A stretch of 55,566 nt of DNA from Labrys miyagiensis. GTDB taxonomy: Bacteria; Pseudomonadota; Alphaproteobacteria; Rhizobiales; Labraceae. The translations under genes were made by a program, and so were the position numbers. The stretch spans positions 1 to 55,566 of the forward strand of contig NZ_BSPC01000095.1 of NCBI RefSeq assembly GCF_030160835.1, in the 5' to 3' direction. Below the pieces are notes generated by a model. That model did no database searches and was not told the origin of the DNA. It saw only the letters and a program-made list of their open reading frames with translations. Of the stretch, positions 26,507 to 36,106 are shown piece by piece; position 1 is the stretch's first letter; the number at the start of each line of letters is the position of its first letter.

Positions 26507-28774
26507 TTATGCAATCTTCCGGAGCCTTACTGGCAAGGACTTATATGACGGTGTGCCGCTCTGAGGATCCTGGTAGGTCAGCGGGCAAAGATTGTTGGCC
26601 TCGGGGTAATAGGCACCGATTGATCCCGGGGCGATGTCATGCGCGATCGCCGTCAGACGGATGCGCTTGTGCTCCTGGCCCGGGATGGCGGAGATGATCT
26701 CCACCAGATCGCCGTGCTCCAGGTTCTGCGCCGCCAGATCCCGCTCGCTGATGAACAACACGTCGCGCCTGCCGAACACCCCACGGTAGCGGTCATCGAG
26801 GCCATAGACGGTCGTATTGTACTGGTCATGGCTGCGCAGCGTGGTCAGCTTCAGCACGTCCGTCCCGGCCAGCATCGGGTCTTCCTCCAGCCCGGCGAAG
26901 GGGATGAACTCTGCCTTGCCGGACTTGGTGTGCCAAACCCGCTCGGTCGGACCCAGCGGCAGACGGAAGCCGCCTGGGTGGCGGATGCGCGTGTTGTAGT
27001 CGCGGAAATCGGGGTACACGGCCTCGATCTTGTCGCGGATCCGGTCGTAATCGGCGATCAGACCCTGCCAATCGACCTTGCTGGCGGGCAGGGTCGCCAT
27101 GGCGATGCCGGCGATGATCGCAGGTTCTGAGCGCAAGTGTTCCGAAGCCGGCTCCAGCTTGCCACGGGAGGCGTGCACCATCGACATCGAATCCTCGACC
27201 GTGATCGATTGCGCGCCGGTCACCTGCACGTCCCGCTCCGTGCGGCCAAGGACAGGCAGGATGATCGCTTCCTTGCCGATCAGAAGGTGGGAGCGGTTCA
27301 GCTTGGTGTTCAGATGAACCGCCAGGTCCAGGTTGCGCATACCCTGATAGCTCAGATCGGCGTCGGGCATGGCGACCGAGAAATTGCCGCCCAGGCAAAC
27401 CAGCACCTTTGCCTTTCCATCCACCATCGCCTGCATCGCCTTGACCGCGTCATGGCCGTGGTTCGACGGCGGACGGAAGCCAAAGGCTCTCTCTACATTG
27501 GCGAACATCAGCGGATCAGGTTTTTCGGTGATGCCGACGGTGCGGTTGCCCTGCACGTTGGAATGACCGCGCAGGGGGCAGATACCTGCGCCAGGCTTGC
27601 CGTAATTGCCGCGCAGCAACAGCAGGGCCGCGATCTGCTGCACATTTTGCGTGCCTTTCTCATGCTGTGTAACGCCCATGCCATAGCTGACGATCGTGGC
27701 GTTCGATCGGACATAGGCATCAGCCACCACCTCCAGCGCGCCGCGAGCCAAGCCGCTGGCGGCCTCGATTGCCGCCCACGGCGTCTGCCGCAGATCCTCG
27801 GTGAAGGCATCGAATCCATTGGTGTGGGCGGCGATGAAGTCGCGGTCGAGTACGTTCTCGCCTGCGTCGGCGCGGGCGATGACGGCCTTCATGATGCCCT
27901 TCAGAGCGGCCGCATCGCCGCCGACCTTAACCTGGTGGTAGGTTGAGGCGATTGGGGTGGCGCTGAAGCTCGCCATCTCGATGGGGTTCTGCGGGTCGGC
28001 GAAGCGCTCAAGCGCCCGTTCCCTCAGCGGGTTGAAGACGAAGATCGGCACGCCGCGCCGGGCACATTCATGCAGCGTGCCCATCATGCGAGGATGGTTG
28101 GTGCCGGGATTGTGGCCCATCGCGATGATGAGGTCGCAATGGTCGAAGTCCTCCAGCGAGACGGTGCCCTTACCGATGCCGATCGCCTGCGGAAGGCCGA
28201 CACTGGTCGCCTCATGGCACATGTTGGAGCAGTCGGGGAAATTATTGGTACCGAATTCGCGGGCGAAGATGTTGAACAGGAACGCTGCCTCGTTCGAAGC
28301 GCGGCCGGAGGTGTAGAACTCCGCCATGTCTGGATCCGGCAGGCCGCGCAACACCTCCCCGATCCGAGCGAATGCATCGTCCCATTCGACCGGCTTATAG
28401 GTGTCGCTCGCCGGATCGTAGGCCATCGGGTGGGTGATGCGGCCGTGGTTCTCCAGCTCGTAATCGCTCTGCTGGAGCAATTCCGCGACCGTGTGCTCGG
28501 CGAAGAATTCGGGGGTGACGCGTTTCTTCGTCGCCTCCCAGGTGACGGCCTTGGCCCCGTTCTCGCAGAACTGGAAGGTGGAGGTATGTTCCTTGTCCGG
28601 CCAGGCGCAGCCGGGGCAGTCAAAGCCATCCGGCTTGTTCGTGCGCAGCAGCAGCAGCGGCGCCTCGGCGACATGCATCTGCTCGGCAACGGCCTTGGCG
28701 GTTGCCCGCAGCGCGCCCCATCCGCCCGCTGGCGCATCATAGCGGTGGACGCCTGGAATGTTACGTTTTTCCAT
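26507..28774 (-). CDS. FdhF/YdeP family molybdopterin oxidoreductase
   Basis: 755-residue cytoplasmic protein of the bis-MGD formate-dehydrogenase-alpha-like family, closest in style to E. coli YdeP (acid-resistance related). Shown by DGFDCPGCAWPDKEHTST near residue 50, SNMCHEATSVGLPQAIGIGKG, GHNPGTNHPRMMGTLHE and a C-terminal molybdopterin dinucleotide domain (LTTLRSHDQYNTTVYGLDDR). No Tat signal. Formate oxidation has not been shown for this family; substrate unknown. The ATG at 28774 puts AAGG at a workable distance; another at 28786 has it touching the start codon. Confidence 0.9.
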   Translation of the reverse strand: MEKRNIPGVHRYDAPAGGWGALRATAKAVAEQMHVAEAPLLLLRTNKPDGFDCPGCAWPDKEHTSTFQFCENGAKAVTWEATKKRVTPEFFAEHTVAELLQQSDYELENHGRITHPMAYDPASDTYKPVEWDDAFARIGEVLRGLPDPDMAEFYTSGRASNEAAFLFNIFAREFGTNNFPDCSNMCHEATSVGLPQAIGIGKGTVSLEDFDHCDLIIAMGHNPGTNHPRMMGTLHECARRGVPIFVFNPLRERALERFADPQNPIEMASFSATPIASTYHQVKVGGDAAALKGIMKAVIARADAGENVLDRDFIAAHTNGFDAFTEDLRQTPWAAIEAASGLARGALEVVADAYVRSNATIVSYGMGVTQHEKGTQNVQQIAALLLLRGNYGKPGAGICPLRGHSNVQGNRTVGITEKPDPLMFANVERAFGFRPPSNHGHDAVKAMQAMVDGKAKVLVCLGGNFSVAMPDADLSYQGMRNLDLAVHLNTKLNRSHLLIGKEAIILPVLGRTERDVQVTGAQSITVEDSMSMVHASRGKLEPASEHLRSEPAIIAGIAMATLPASKVDWQGLIADYDRIRDKIEAVYPDFRDYNTRIRHPGGFRLPLGPTERVWHTKSGKAEFIPFAGLEEDPMLAGTDVLKLTTLRSHDQYNTTVYGLDDRYRGVFGRRDVLFISERDLAAQNLEHGDLVEIISAIPGQEHKRIRLTAIAHDIAPGSIGAYYPEANNLCPLTYQDPQSGTPSYKSLPVRLRKIA

Positions 28775-28931
28775 CACCAGAATCATCCTTACTTTTAGAG
28801 TAAAGCGTTATATTTAAAATGGAATAGCGCTATATTCCGCTTATATTGCCTGATGCATTGAAGGTTGGACAGACTTTCTCGCAGCATATCGCCCGTGTGA
28901 GCCAAGGCAGCTTTACGCTCGCACTGCCTTC

Positions 28932-29843
28932 TCACGCCCACGGCGCCCCCGCCAGCGCAGCCGCCAGATAGTCGATTACCACCTGCACCCTCAGCGGCCG
29001 TAGCGGCGAAGGCGGCATGATCAGGTGCAGGGCCAGCGGTGGCGAGGTCCAGTCCGGCATGGCGATTTCCAGCGTGCCGGCGCGCAGTTCGCGCCAGACC
29101 AGGAATTCCGGCTGGATGGCGAGGCCCAGTCCCGCCACGAGCGCCGGGTTGAGCATGTCGGCATTGTCGGTCCACAGCCGCACCGGCGGCTGCACGACTT
29201 CCTCGCCGAACTGGGGATGGCTGAAGCGCCAGGAGCCGGGCGAGGGTGCTCTCGTATAGGCCAGCGCCTGGTGCCGCTGAAGCTCGGCCGGATGGGTCGG
29301 GCGTCCCTGCGCGTCGAGATAGGCCGGTGCGGCGACCAGCAGCAGGCGCACGGCGCACAGCCGGCGGGCGAGGAGCGAGGAATCCTCCAGCCGGGCGATG
29401 CGCAGGGCGAGATCGAAGCCGTCGGCGATGAGGTCGACCTGGCTGTCGGTCAGCGAGACATCGAGCGTCACGTCGGGATAGGCGGCCATGAAGCCGGGCA
29501 GGGTGGCCGCCATGTAGGCAATGCCGAAGGAGAGGGGCGCGCTGAGGCGCACGCGCCCGCGCGGCACGGCCGATTGCTCGGCGGCTTCGTCCTCCACCGC
29601 CTCGCCCTCCTGGAGGATGCGTGTCGCCCGTTCCAGCGCAGCGCGGCCGCCTTCGGTCAGCGACAGCCGCCGCGAGGTGCGCGAGATGAGCGCGATGCCG
29701 AGCCGCGCCTCCAGCCGGGCGATGGCCTTGGAGACGGTGGGGTTCGACAGGCCGAGTTCCTGCGCGGCGCGTGCGAAGGAACCAAATTCCGCCACCTTGG
29801 CGAAGATGGCCCAGGCTTCGAGGTCAGGGAGGCGACGTGTCAT
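28932..29843 (-). CDS. LysR family transcriptional regulator
   Basis: 303 residues. The N-terminal winged helix-turn-helix spans about residues 20-50 (GSFARAAQELGLSNPTVSKA), and the substrate-binding domain follows (RVRLSAPLSFG, LIADGFDLALRIARLEDSSL). This belongs to the AaeR/DsdC-like group with the ARRLCAVRLLLVAAPAYL block. It is divergent from a pirin gene 100 bases away, a common LysR-pirin pairing, so the pirin gene is its likely target. The 100-base space holds the TTTGGAAA / TTTC elements one would expect near a LysR site, without a clear dyad. Confidence 0.9.
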   Translation of the reverse strand: MTRRLPDLEAWAIFAKVAEFGSFARAAQELGLSNPTVSKAIARLEARLGIALISRTSRRLSLTEGGRAALERATRILQEGEAVEDEAAEQSAVPRGRVRLSAPLSFGIAYMAATLPGFMAAYPDVTLDVSLTDSQVDLIADGFDLALRIARLEDSSLLARRLCAVRLLLVAAPAYLDAQGRPTHPAELQRHQALAYTRAPSPGSWRFSHPQFGEEVVQPPVRLWTDNADMLNPALVAGLGLAIQPEFLVWRELRAGTLEIAMPDWTSPPLALHLIMPPSPLRPLRVQVVIDYLAAALAGAPWA

Positions 29844-29943
29844 TTTTGGAAACGATGAGATGACAATGTTTCTATTTCATCAAAGTACGACCGGGGCCAT
29901 GTTTCCGTCAACGCAGCAATCACGCTGACCACGGAGACCTATC

Positions 29944-30642
29944 ATGATCGATCGTCGCCCCTTCGCCAGCCTCGGCGGTGCCAATCACGGCTGGCTCGAC
30001 GCCAAGCACCATTTCTCCTTCGCCAATTATTACGACCGCAAGCGCATGGGCTGGGGGCCGATCCGGGTGTGGAACGACGACACCATCGCCTCCGGCACCG
30101 GCTTTCCCCCGCATCCACATGCCGACATGGAGATCATCACCTATGTCCGCGAGGGCGCGATCACCCATCAGGACAGCATGGGCAATTCCGGACGCACCGA
30201 GGCCGGCGACGTGCAGGTGATGAGTGCCGGTTCGGGCGTACGGCATTCCGAATATAACCGCGAGCCCGGCACGACGCGCATCTTCCAGATCTGGATCGAG
30301 CCGAAATCGCGCGGCGCAAGGCCGGCCTGGGGTGCCAAGCCCTTCCCGAAGGGTGATCGCTCCGGCCGCTTCGTCACGCTGGCGAGCGGCTTTGCCGAGG
30401 ATGCCGACGCCCTGCCGATCCGCACCGACGCTCGCATCCTGGGCGCCACGCTGAAGGCTGGCGAGACCGCCGATTATGAGCTCGGTGCCGGCAACCACGC
30501 CTATCTCGTGCCGGCCAAGGGGGCCGTCGAGATCAACGGCGTGCGCATCGATGCCCGCGACGGCGCCGCGATCGCTGATGAGACGGTGCTGCATGTGACC
30601 GCGCTCGAGGATGCTGAACTCGTGCTGGTCGACGCGGCCTGA
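29944..30642 (+). CDS. Pirin family protein (quercetinase-like bicupin)
   Basis: 232 residues of the YhhW type. The N-terminal cupin holds the metal motif FPPHPHADMEIITYVREG (two His) and GVRHSEYN (His plus Glu). YhhW-type pirins cleave quercetin and relatives; others act in stress or regulation. Starts MIDRRPF at an ATG preceded by GGAGACC. Divergent to the LysR gene. A 14-bp hairpin follows the stop. Confidence 0.9.
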   Translation: MIDRRPFASLGGANHGWLDAKHHFSFANYYDRKRMGWGPIRVWNDDTIASGTGFPPHPHADMEIITYVREGAITHQDSMGNSGRTEAGDVQVMSAGSGVRHSEYNREPGTTRIFQIWIEPKSRGARPAWGAKPFPKGDRSGRFVTLASGFAEDADALPIRTDARILGATLKAGETADYELGAGNHAYLVPAKGAVEINGVRIDARDGAAIADETVLHVTALEDAELVLVDAA

Positions 30643-30650
30643 GATGGCGA

Positions 30651-30698
30651 GGCGCCAGCATCGCACCGGGGCGAACACCCGGAGGCGATGCTGGCGCC
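30651..30698 (+). terminator. Strong hairpin downstream of the pirin gene
   Basis: GGCGCCAGCATCGC pairs perfectly with GCGATGCTGGCGCC, with an inner CCGGG/CCCGG stem. No T-run follows, so it may protect the mRNA end or act with Rho rather than as an intrinsic terminator. Confidence 0.5.
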
Positions 30699-31002
30699 AG
30701 GTCGCATAGAGGGTTCAGCCGCCGGCGCATTCTTCGATGAAAAAGACGATCCTCGTTCTCTCCATCCACAAGAGGCAGCGCTGCCAGTTGGGTTGGCAGG
30801 ACGGATCAGTGCTCGAATGCCAGGGGCTCGGGTCGCAAAGCGCTGATATTGCTGCCACCATGTCGGCGGTCATGGAGTCCAGGATTGACCCGTATTTAAC
30901 ATGGCAATTGGATAACCTCGGAATTGCCGCCTTGCTGTCACATTATTGACACAGGATCTCTCCGAGGTTCACCCTGGGGCTGAACCCAAGGAGACGATGA
31001 CC
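30699..31002. other. Intergenic region; promoter of the small secreted protein
   Basis: About 300 bases without a supported gene. An open frame at 30737-30949 lacks a ribosome site and recognisable features and was not called. AAGGAG at 30988-30993 is the ribosome site of the following gene. Confidence 0.4.
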
Positions 31003-31269
31003 ATGAGAAAACTTGCTATCATCCTGGCAAGCACCATTCTGGCCGCTTCAACAATCGGCATTGGCGCGGCTTCCGCGCAAACGACGCCCGCGCCGGCGAC
31101 CCCCGATGCCACGACGGCGACGCCCGCCCCGGCTACGGCGGCGCCGATGAAGAAAGCCAAGCCTCACAAGGCTGCCGTCAAGCACAAGGCGATGAAGAAG
31201 AAGGCCGCGCCCAAGAAGAAGCCGGCCATGGAGCCGAGCAGCGATCAGAGCACGCAGCCGCAGCAGTAA
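31003..31269 (+). CDS. Small secreted Ala/Pro/Lys-rich protein
   Basis: 88 residues. A signal peptide (LAIILASTILAASTIGIGAASA) is followed by an Ala/Thr/Pro stretch and then a very basic segment with PMKKAKPHKAAVKHKAMKKK. Composition suggests an extended, positively charged periplasmic or surface peptide, such as one that binds the peptidoglycan, LPS or nucleic acid; this is inference. The ATG at 31003 has AAGGAG at nine bases; another at 30997 is too close to it. Base composition follows the neighbours. Low-complexity proteins of this type are common in Rhizobiales and evolve fast. Confidence 0.6.
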   Translation: MRKLAIILASTILAASTIGIGAASAQTTPAPATPDATTATPAPATAAPMKKAKPHKAAVKHKAMKKKAAPKKKPAMEPSSDQSTQPQQ

Positions 31270-31490
31270 GTTTCCGTAAGCGGGGATTGCGCCCGAGCCC
31301 GGCCGGCTTGCCGAGTTCAGGCGCCATCGCACCGGCCCGCAAAACGCACGGCAAGATGTCAGCACGTGACCCGATAGGTCGGGTGGTCATGGTGGATTGG
31401 CTATTTCCACTGACATGTCTACGGACTCGCCCGTCGCTTGCAGGACCATCGCGAAGAGCAAACGCAAAAGTGGCTGCCTTCATGAACATT

Positions 31491-31517
31491 GGCGGCGCTG
31501 CCTGGAGCAGCGCCGCC
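31491..31517 (-). terminator. Perfect GC-rich hairpin after the secreted-protein gene
   Basis: GGCGGCGCTGC and GCAGCGCCGCC pair fully with a 5-base loop, 13 bases beyond the leftward stop. There is no T-run on the minus side, so its strength as an intrinsic terminator is uncertain. It also sits between convergent genes. Confidence 0.45.
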
Positions 31518-31530
31518 GCACTCTCCGCCC

Positions 31531-31860
31531 TCAATTGGCGATGACGCGGTCGCCGCGGCAGACATTCACATTGTCGTAGGTCGAGGTGTAATCGTCGCTG
31601 AAGCGCACCTTGATGTCGAACAGGCAGTTGTTGCCGGAAATGGTGAAGTCGGACGTCGAGTTCGGCGCGATCGCCGCATCGACATCCGCCGCCTTCCAGG
31701 GGTCGGACTCCCCGGCATGGGCGAACCAGACATTCTGGATCGCCAAATTGTCGTTGCGATTGACCACGGTGAACTCACCGGCCATGGCGGCCGATCCCTG
31801 GAACAGGGCACCCATTGCGAGGGCACCGACGACAACCAAAGCCTTGATGGACTTGCTCAT
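31531..31860 (-). CDS. Small secreted protein with a Cys pair, function unknown
   Basis: 109 residues with a Sec signal (ALVVVGALAMGALFQGSAAMA). The mature part of about 85 residues reads like a small beta-sandwich (FTVVNRNDNLAIQNVWFAHAG, SDFTISGNNCLFDIKVRFSDD) and has two Cys (NNC, NVCRGD) that could form a disulfide. Started at the ATG of MSKSIKALV, which leaves 13 upstream codons of the open frame out. Not recognised as a named family. Confidence 0.65.
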   Translation of the reverse strand: MSKSIKALVVVGALAMGALFQGSAAMAGEFTVVNRNDNLAIQNVWFAHAGESDPWKAADVDAAIAPNSTSDFTISGNNCLFDIKVRFSDDYTSTYDNVNVCRGDRVIAN

Positions 31861-32543
31861 AGCTGAATTCTCGCTTTCTGGAGGAAGTGTTTGATGCAAC
31901 GGCCTGCTTGACCACCCGGCCGTCGCCAGAGCTATAGGCCCGGCCTCGCCGCCTTCCTGTTCCCCGCGTTACGAAAATCCCCCAGAAAGCCTCGAAACCG
32001 ACCGTTTTCGCCCTCAACGCGTGCGCTTGGGCACAAATCCGGACATTTGCCGTGATGGCGTGGGTGGGCGGCAGGAGCCAACCTGACGGTGTTGGGTACG
32101 AGGCCCGTACGCAAGCGCAGCTCCAAGCGACCCGAAGCGATATCCGATCAGAATGGCACGCGACGTCATCCCGGGCGACGGAGGAGACCCGGGATCCATG
32201 AACACTGTCCTTCCAAGGTTGTGTTCATGGATTCCGGCTCTTCGCGTCGCTCCCCAACCAAACCGAACGGTTTGGTCGGGGGAATGACGATTCACTTCAT
32301 TCTGAAGCGATCATGCTCCAATTGCCGCCGGATCAAGTCCGAAAGCCTGGCGTCCGATCTGCCTGGGGATCGCATTCATGGGCCGCTTTCCAGCACGCGC
32401 ATCCCGATGCTATCCCATGCCAATGACAGGGCAGAATTCGTCGCTGAAACTGCCGCGTCAACCGCAGCGGAGCAATCGGGGTCAGCAGAGGCTGTAGTCG
32501 GTCAGGCGCCACCGGCAACGGCCCTTGCATGCAGGAGGCGAAA
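31861..32543. other. 683-base intergenic region with a family-F repeat
   Basis: No gene with a ribosome site was found. The centre (32165-32290) is an inverted-repeat element. To its right lies about 250 bases of unassigned sequence that may include the promoter of the small membrane protein. Confidence 0.5.
32165..32290. repeat. Inverted-repeat element with GTCATCCC/GGAATGAC ends, family F
   Basis: GTCATCCCGGG at one end faces GGAATGACGA at the other. Nested inside are GGATCCATGAACAC facing GTGTTCATGGATTCC and a short AACCGAACGGTT palindrome. Ends of this sort recur at 45434-45493. Such a nested dyad could fold as a long cruciform or RNA hairpin. Confidence 0.65.
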
Positions 32544-32993
32544 ATGGACGCGGCCTATATTTCAGCGCTTTTCGGTCTCGCGGGCGCGATCGTTGGCGGG
32601 CTGGCGTCATTCAGCACGACCTGGCTCACGCAGAGCGCGCAACTCCGCGAAAGGCGGCGCGAGGTTGAAAGGAACAGGCGGGAGCAACTCTTCGACAGCT
32701 TCATCACCGAGGCAACGCGCCTGTATGGCGACGCGCTGAGCCATGAGAAGGATGACGTGGCGGATCTCGTGCTCCTCTACGCGATCGTTGGCAGAATGCG
32801 ATTGACGACCTCGCGGACAGTGGTGGAGGCTGCCGAGCGCGTGCTGGACGTCATCGTCGACACCTACCTCGCACCCAACCGGACACTACACGAGCTGCGC
32901 CATCTCGCCCGCGACGGCGGCATGAACTTCCTCGGCGAGTTCGGCGAGACCTGCCGTGCGGATCTTCAGGCAACTACGTATGGCGGGAGATGA
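32544..32993 (+). CDS. Small membrane-anchored coiled-coil protein, function unknown
   Basis: 149 residues: one N-terminal transmembrane helix (YISALFGLAGAIVGGLASF), then a strongly charged helix RERRREVERNRREQLFDSF likely to be a coiled coil, and a helical C-terminal domain. AGGAGG seven bases before the ATG at 32544 is an excellent ribosome site. Proteins of this layout are frequent hypothetical proteins of alphaproteobacteria. Neither neighbours nor motif give a role. Confidence 0.7.
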   Translation: MDAAYISALFGLAGAIVGGLASFSTTWLTQSAQLRERRREVERNRREQLFDSFITEATRLYGDALSHEKDDVADLVLLYAIVGRMRLTTSRTVVEAAERVLDVIVDTYLAPNRTLHELRHLARDGGMNFLGEFGETCRADLQATTYGGR

Positions 32994-33046
32994 CGTCAGG
33001 TCTGTTAGCTGGCTATCGGCCGCTCAGGTGAGCGGTATCGCTGCTC

Positions 33047-33286
33047 TCAGTTTTTCACTCTAGTCGACGGGCGGTCGCCGCCGGAAGAGTGCTCCTTGTG
33101 CCACTTGCCATTGGTGTCCTCGAAATCGATCTCCGCATCTTCCCCCGGCGTACGCTGCTCGCGTGCGGCCCGCTCCGCCGCTGCATGGGCTGCGTCCCGC
33201 GTCGGGAAGGGCTCCGAGAACACGCCATCCGCCTTGTAGGCCCATCCGCCATCATGCTCGACAACTTCATAAATCTCTTGTGACAT
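33047..33286 (-). CDS. DUF2188-like small protein
   Basis: 79 residues starting MSQEIYEVVEHDGG, GGAG in good position upstream. The pattern YEVVEHDGGWAYKADGVFS plus PTRDAAHAAAERAA matches the DUF2188 layout (two beta strands, then a helix that aligns with the phage-type family). No known function. A TTG two codons earlier is open but needless. The neighbouring small gene on the other strand starts 48 bases away (33335), so the two are divergent. Confidence 0.6.
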   Translation of the reverse strand: MSQEIYEVVEHDGGWAYKADGVFSEPFPTRDAAHAAAERAAREQRTPGEDAEIDFEDTNGKWHKEHSSGGDRPSTRVKN

Positions 33287-33334
33287 GAACAAACTCCATT
33301 TTTGAAAATCGGTGAAGGCCCTTGAAGTGACGCC

Positions 33335-33490
33335 ATGCTCAGATGGAACTTCAATTCCACATTACGCCAATCGCCATTGAAAGCCATCGGATCGCTGCTG
33401 GTCTCGCTCCGTCCGATCTGGATCGGCAAGCAGCAGGCCGGCGAAGTGCAGGCCGGCATCGACTTCGCGGCCGAAAGGTATGGTGATTGA
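33335..33490 (+). CDS. Possible 51-residue protein
   Basis: Open frame from ATG to TGA giving 51 residues with a hydrophobic middle (LKAIGSLLVSLRPIWIG) and a C-terminal GIDFAAERYGD. GAAG lies about ten bases upstream. An intrinsic terminator in the same direction follows 56 bases after the stop, which is the best evidence that this strand is transcribed. It could be a small membrane-associated protein. No family was recognised, and chance coding cannot be excluded. Confidence 0.35.
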   Translation: MLRWNFNSTLRQSPLKAIGSLLVSLRPIWIGKQQAGEVQAGIDFAAERYGD

Positions 33491-33546
33491 GCCGGCGCTG
33501 CCGCGACAGGGGCTGCCCCGTTCTTCAGCGGAAGAATCACAGATAC

Positions 33547-33590
33547 GGCACCGGGCCTGACTTCTGTCTCAGGCCCGGCGCCGCCGTTTT
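33547..33590 (+). terminator. Rho-independent terminator (rightward)
   Basis: CCGGGCCTGA (33551-33560) pairs perfectly with TCAGGCCCGG (33569-33578), the stem extends outward with GGC/GCC, and GTTTT follows. No larger rightward gene ends here, so it argues for a transcript over the 51-residue frame. Confidence 0.75.
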
Positions 33591-33609
33591 CCACCCATGA
33601 GAGCGGGAG

Positions 33610-34005
33610 CTAGACCCCCGCGTTCGGATACTCGCCCAGCCCACGCCCGCCCGGCGTCTTGTAGTAGTCGTCCACCAGGCGGGTGCGATCGGGATCGCTC
33701 CAGTCCCACTGCTCTTCCTCCGCATATTTGGGCGCGCGGGTGAGTTCGTCCTCGGTGACGCCGACCTGGTAGCCGCCGAGATCGGTATTGTATTTCAGCG
33801 TGTTCCACGACAGCGGATAATGGTCGTGGCCGATGCCCAGGAAGCCGCCGAAGGCCAGCACGGCGTAGGAGACCTGGCCGCTGCGCTTGTCGAGCATCAC
33901 GCGCTCGATCGAGCCGATGCGTTCGCCATCCGCACCATAGACGGCGGTGCCTTCCACCTTGTCGCTGCCGATGAGGTTGCCGTATTCCCTATTCTCGATT
34001 GCCAT
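33610..34005 (-). CDS. PRC-barrel domain protein
   Basis: 131 residues with one PRC-barrel (about 10-80): GNLIGSDKVEGTAVYGADGE, RIGSIERVMLDKRSGQVSYAVLAFGG and HDHYPLSWNTLKY. The C-terminus is acidic and Tyr/Asp-rich. PRC-barrel proteins of this small type are often stress- or stationary-phase induced in Rhizobiales; their function is unclear. AGGAGG before the ATG at 34005 fixes the start; the open frame goes 27 codons further back without support. An EcfG-like promoter element sits just upstream. Confidence 0.88.
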   Translation of the reverse strand: MAIENREYGNLIGSDKVEGTAVYGADGERIGSIERVMLDKRSGQVSYAVLAFGGFLGIGHDHYPLSWNTLKYNTDLGGYQVGVTEDELTRAPKYAEEEQWDWSDPDRTRLVDDYYKTPGGRGLGEYPNAGV

Positions 34006-34032
34006 GGAAAATCCTCCTGTTTCCTCATCGTG

Positions 34033-34057
34033 AACAGGAGCAGGAGGCATTTGTTCC
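34033..34057 (-). promoter_or_regulatory. EcfG-like general-stress promoter candidate
   Basis: On the minus strand GGAAC is followed after 16 bases by TGTT. The consensus for the alphaproteobacterial general stress sigma factor EcfG is GGAAC-N16/17-CGTT, so one -10 base differs. It lies 28 bases upstream of the PRC-barrel start codon, a typical target class. The second element overlaps the region just before the ribosome site. Confidence 0.35.
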
Positions 34058-34116
34058 GCCTGGCAGAGTCTCGGCGCGGCCTTCATATGCCGACCGCTAC
34101 CGGAGGAAAATAACGA

Positions 34117-34674
34117 ATGGCGGATCGTGACCGCACCAAGATAATTGCCAGGAGAACGCCGGAATCGGCGGCCATGCTGGCAAACGTCAAACGTGCGATG
34201 GCGATCACCGCCAATCTCAATCGTTTGACCCTCAGCGACGCGGACGAAGTCCGGGCCTTGTTCAGCGATCTCATCGGCAAGAAGGTGGACGACAGCTTTT
34301 TATTGATCCCACCATTCTACACAACCGGTGGGCTCGATATCCGTGTCGGGCGCAATGTCTTCGTCAATCAGAACTGCACGTTTTATGACCTTGGCGGGCT
34401 CGACATTGCCGACGACGTGATGATCGGGCCGAATGTGAGCATCATCACGTCCGGCCATCCCCTTGCACCTTCCCAGCGGCGCGCCTTCGTAACCGCCAAG
34501 CCCATCGTGATCGGAAGAAACGTCTGGATCGCCGCCGGCGCAACGATCATCGGCGGCGTGACGGTGGGCGAAAACTCTGTTGTCGCAGCGGGTTCCGTCG
34601 TCACCAAGGACGTTCCCCCAAATACTCTTGTCGGCGGAAACCCAGCGCGGGTCATTCGTTCAATTGCCGACTGA
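34117..34674 (+). CDS. Sugar O-acetyltransferase of the maltose/galactoside family (LbH fold)
   Basis: 185 residues. The N-terminal helical part (ALFSDLIGKKVDDSFLLIPPFY) precedes hexapeptide repeats making a left-handed beta-helix (GLDIADDVMIGPNVSIITSGHPL with the catalytic His in SGHPLAP, then IVIGRNVWIAAGATIIGGVTVG, and the C-terminal GNPARVIR). Transfers acetyl from acetyl-CoA to sugars. The start is set by GGAGG nine bases upstream. It is divergent to the PRC-barrel gene and ends without a clear terminator. Target sugar unknown. Confidence 0.92.
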   Translation: MADRDRTKIIARRTPESAAMLANVKRAMAITANLNRLTLSDADEVRALFSDLIGKKVDDSFLLIPPFYTTGGLDIRVGRNVFVNQNCTFYDLGGLDIADDVMIGPNVSIITSGHPLAPSQRRAFVTAKPIVIGRNVWIAAGATIIGGVTVGENSVVAAGSVVTKDVPPNTLVGGNPARVIRSIAD

Positions 34675-34948
34675 GGGGATTCCAGTCGCGGACGTCGCGG
34701 CATGGCGTTCGGCTCCGCCCTTCGCCGATGCGGCGATGATCGAGGCTGCCGACCCAGGGGCGAAACCCCAGTCAGGCCGCCCCCGGCGAAGGCGCGGATT
34801 GTTGGGCGCCGCCCCACTCGGGGCAAACATCAGGGCCTCGGGCATGGCGTCTCCTGTCGGTTGCCTTCCAGAGCAGGAAGGATCTCCAAGACGTAGGCCC
34901 AAGAGGCAAGGCGAGCCGGGGGAGCAAATCCGGCCGGCTGTTTTGAGT

Positions 34949-35926
<978 letters not shown>

Positions 35927-36106
35927 GGTGATTTTTCTCTGTTTCGGGTGCGATTTCGATGGTGCAATATCGCTGGAGAACGTCCGGGCCGTTTACCGGA
36001 TTCAACGAGTTTATTGCCCGAAACGACGGTTCATTGTCGAAATGGTGTTTGCATGGCATTGGAGGTGTTAGGCTGGAATCTGTTGTAGAGACCCAGGAGG
36101 CTCTTA

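Noticed and set aside
26084-26548. Alternative frame over the nuclease-like gene
   Set aside because: It lacks a ribosome site and carries no motif, while the chosen frame carries the nuclease motif and a GGAGG.
30737-30949. 70-codon open frame with a plausible Met start
   Set aside because: No ribosome site, no family features and no terminator after it.
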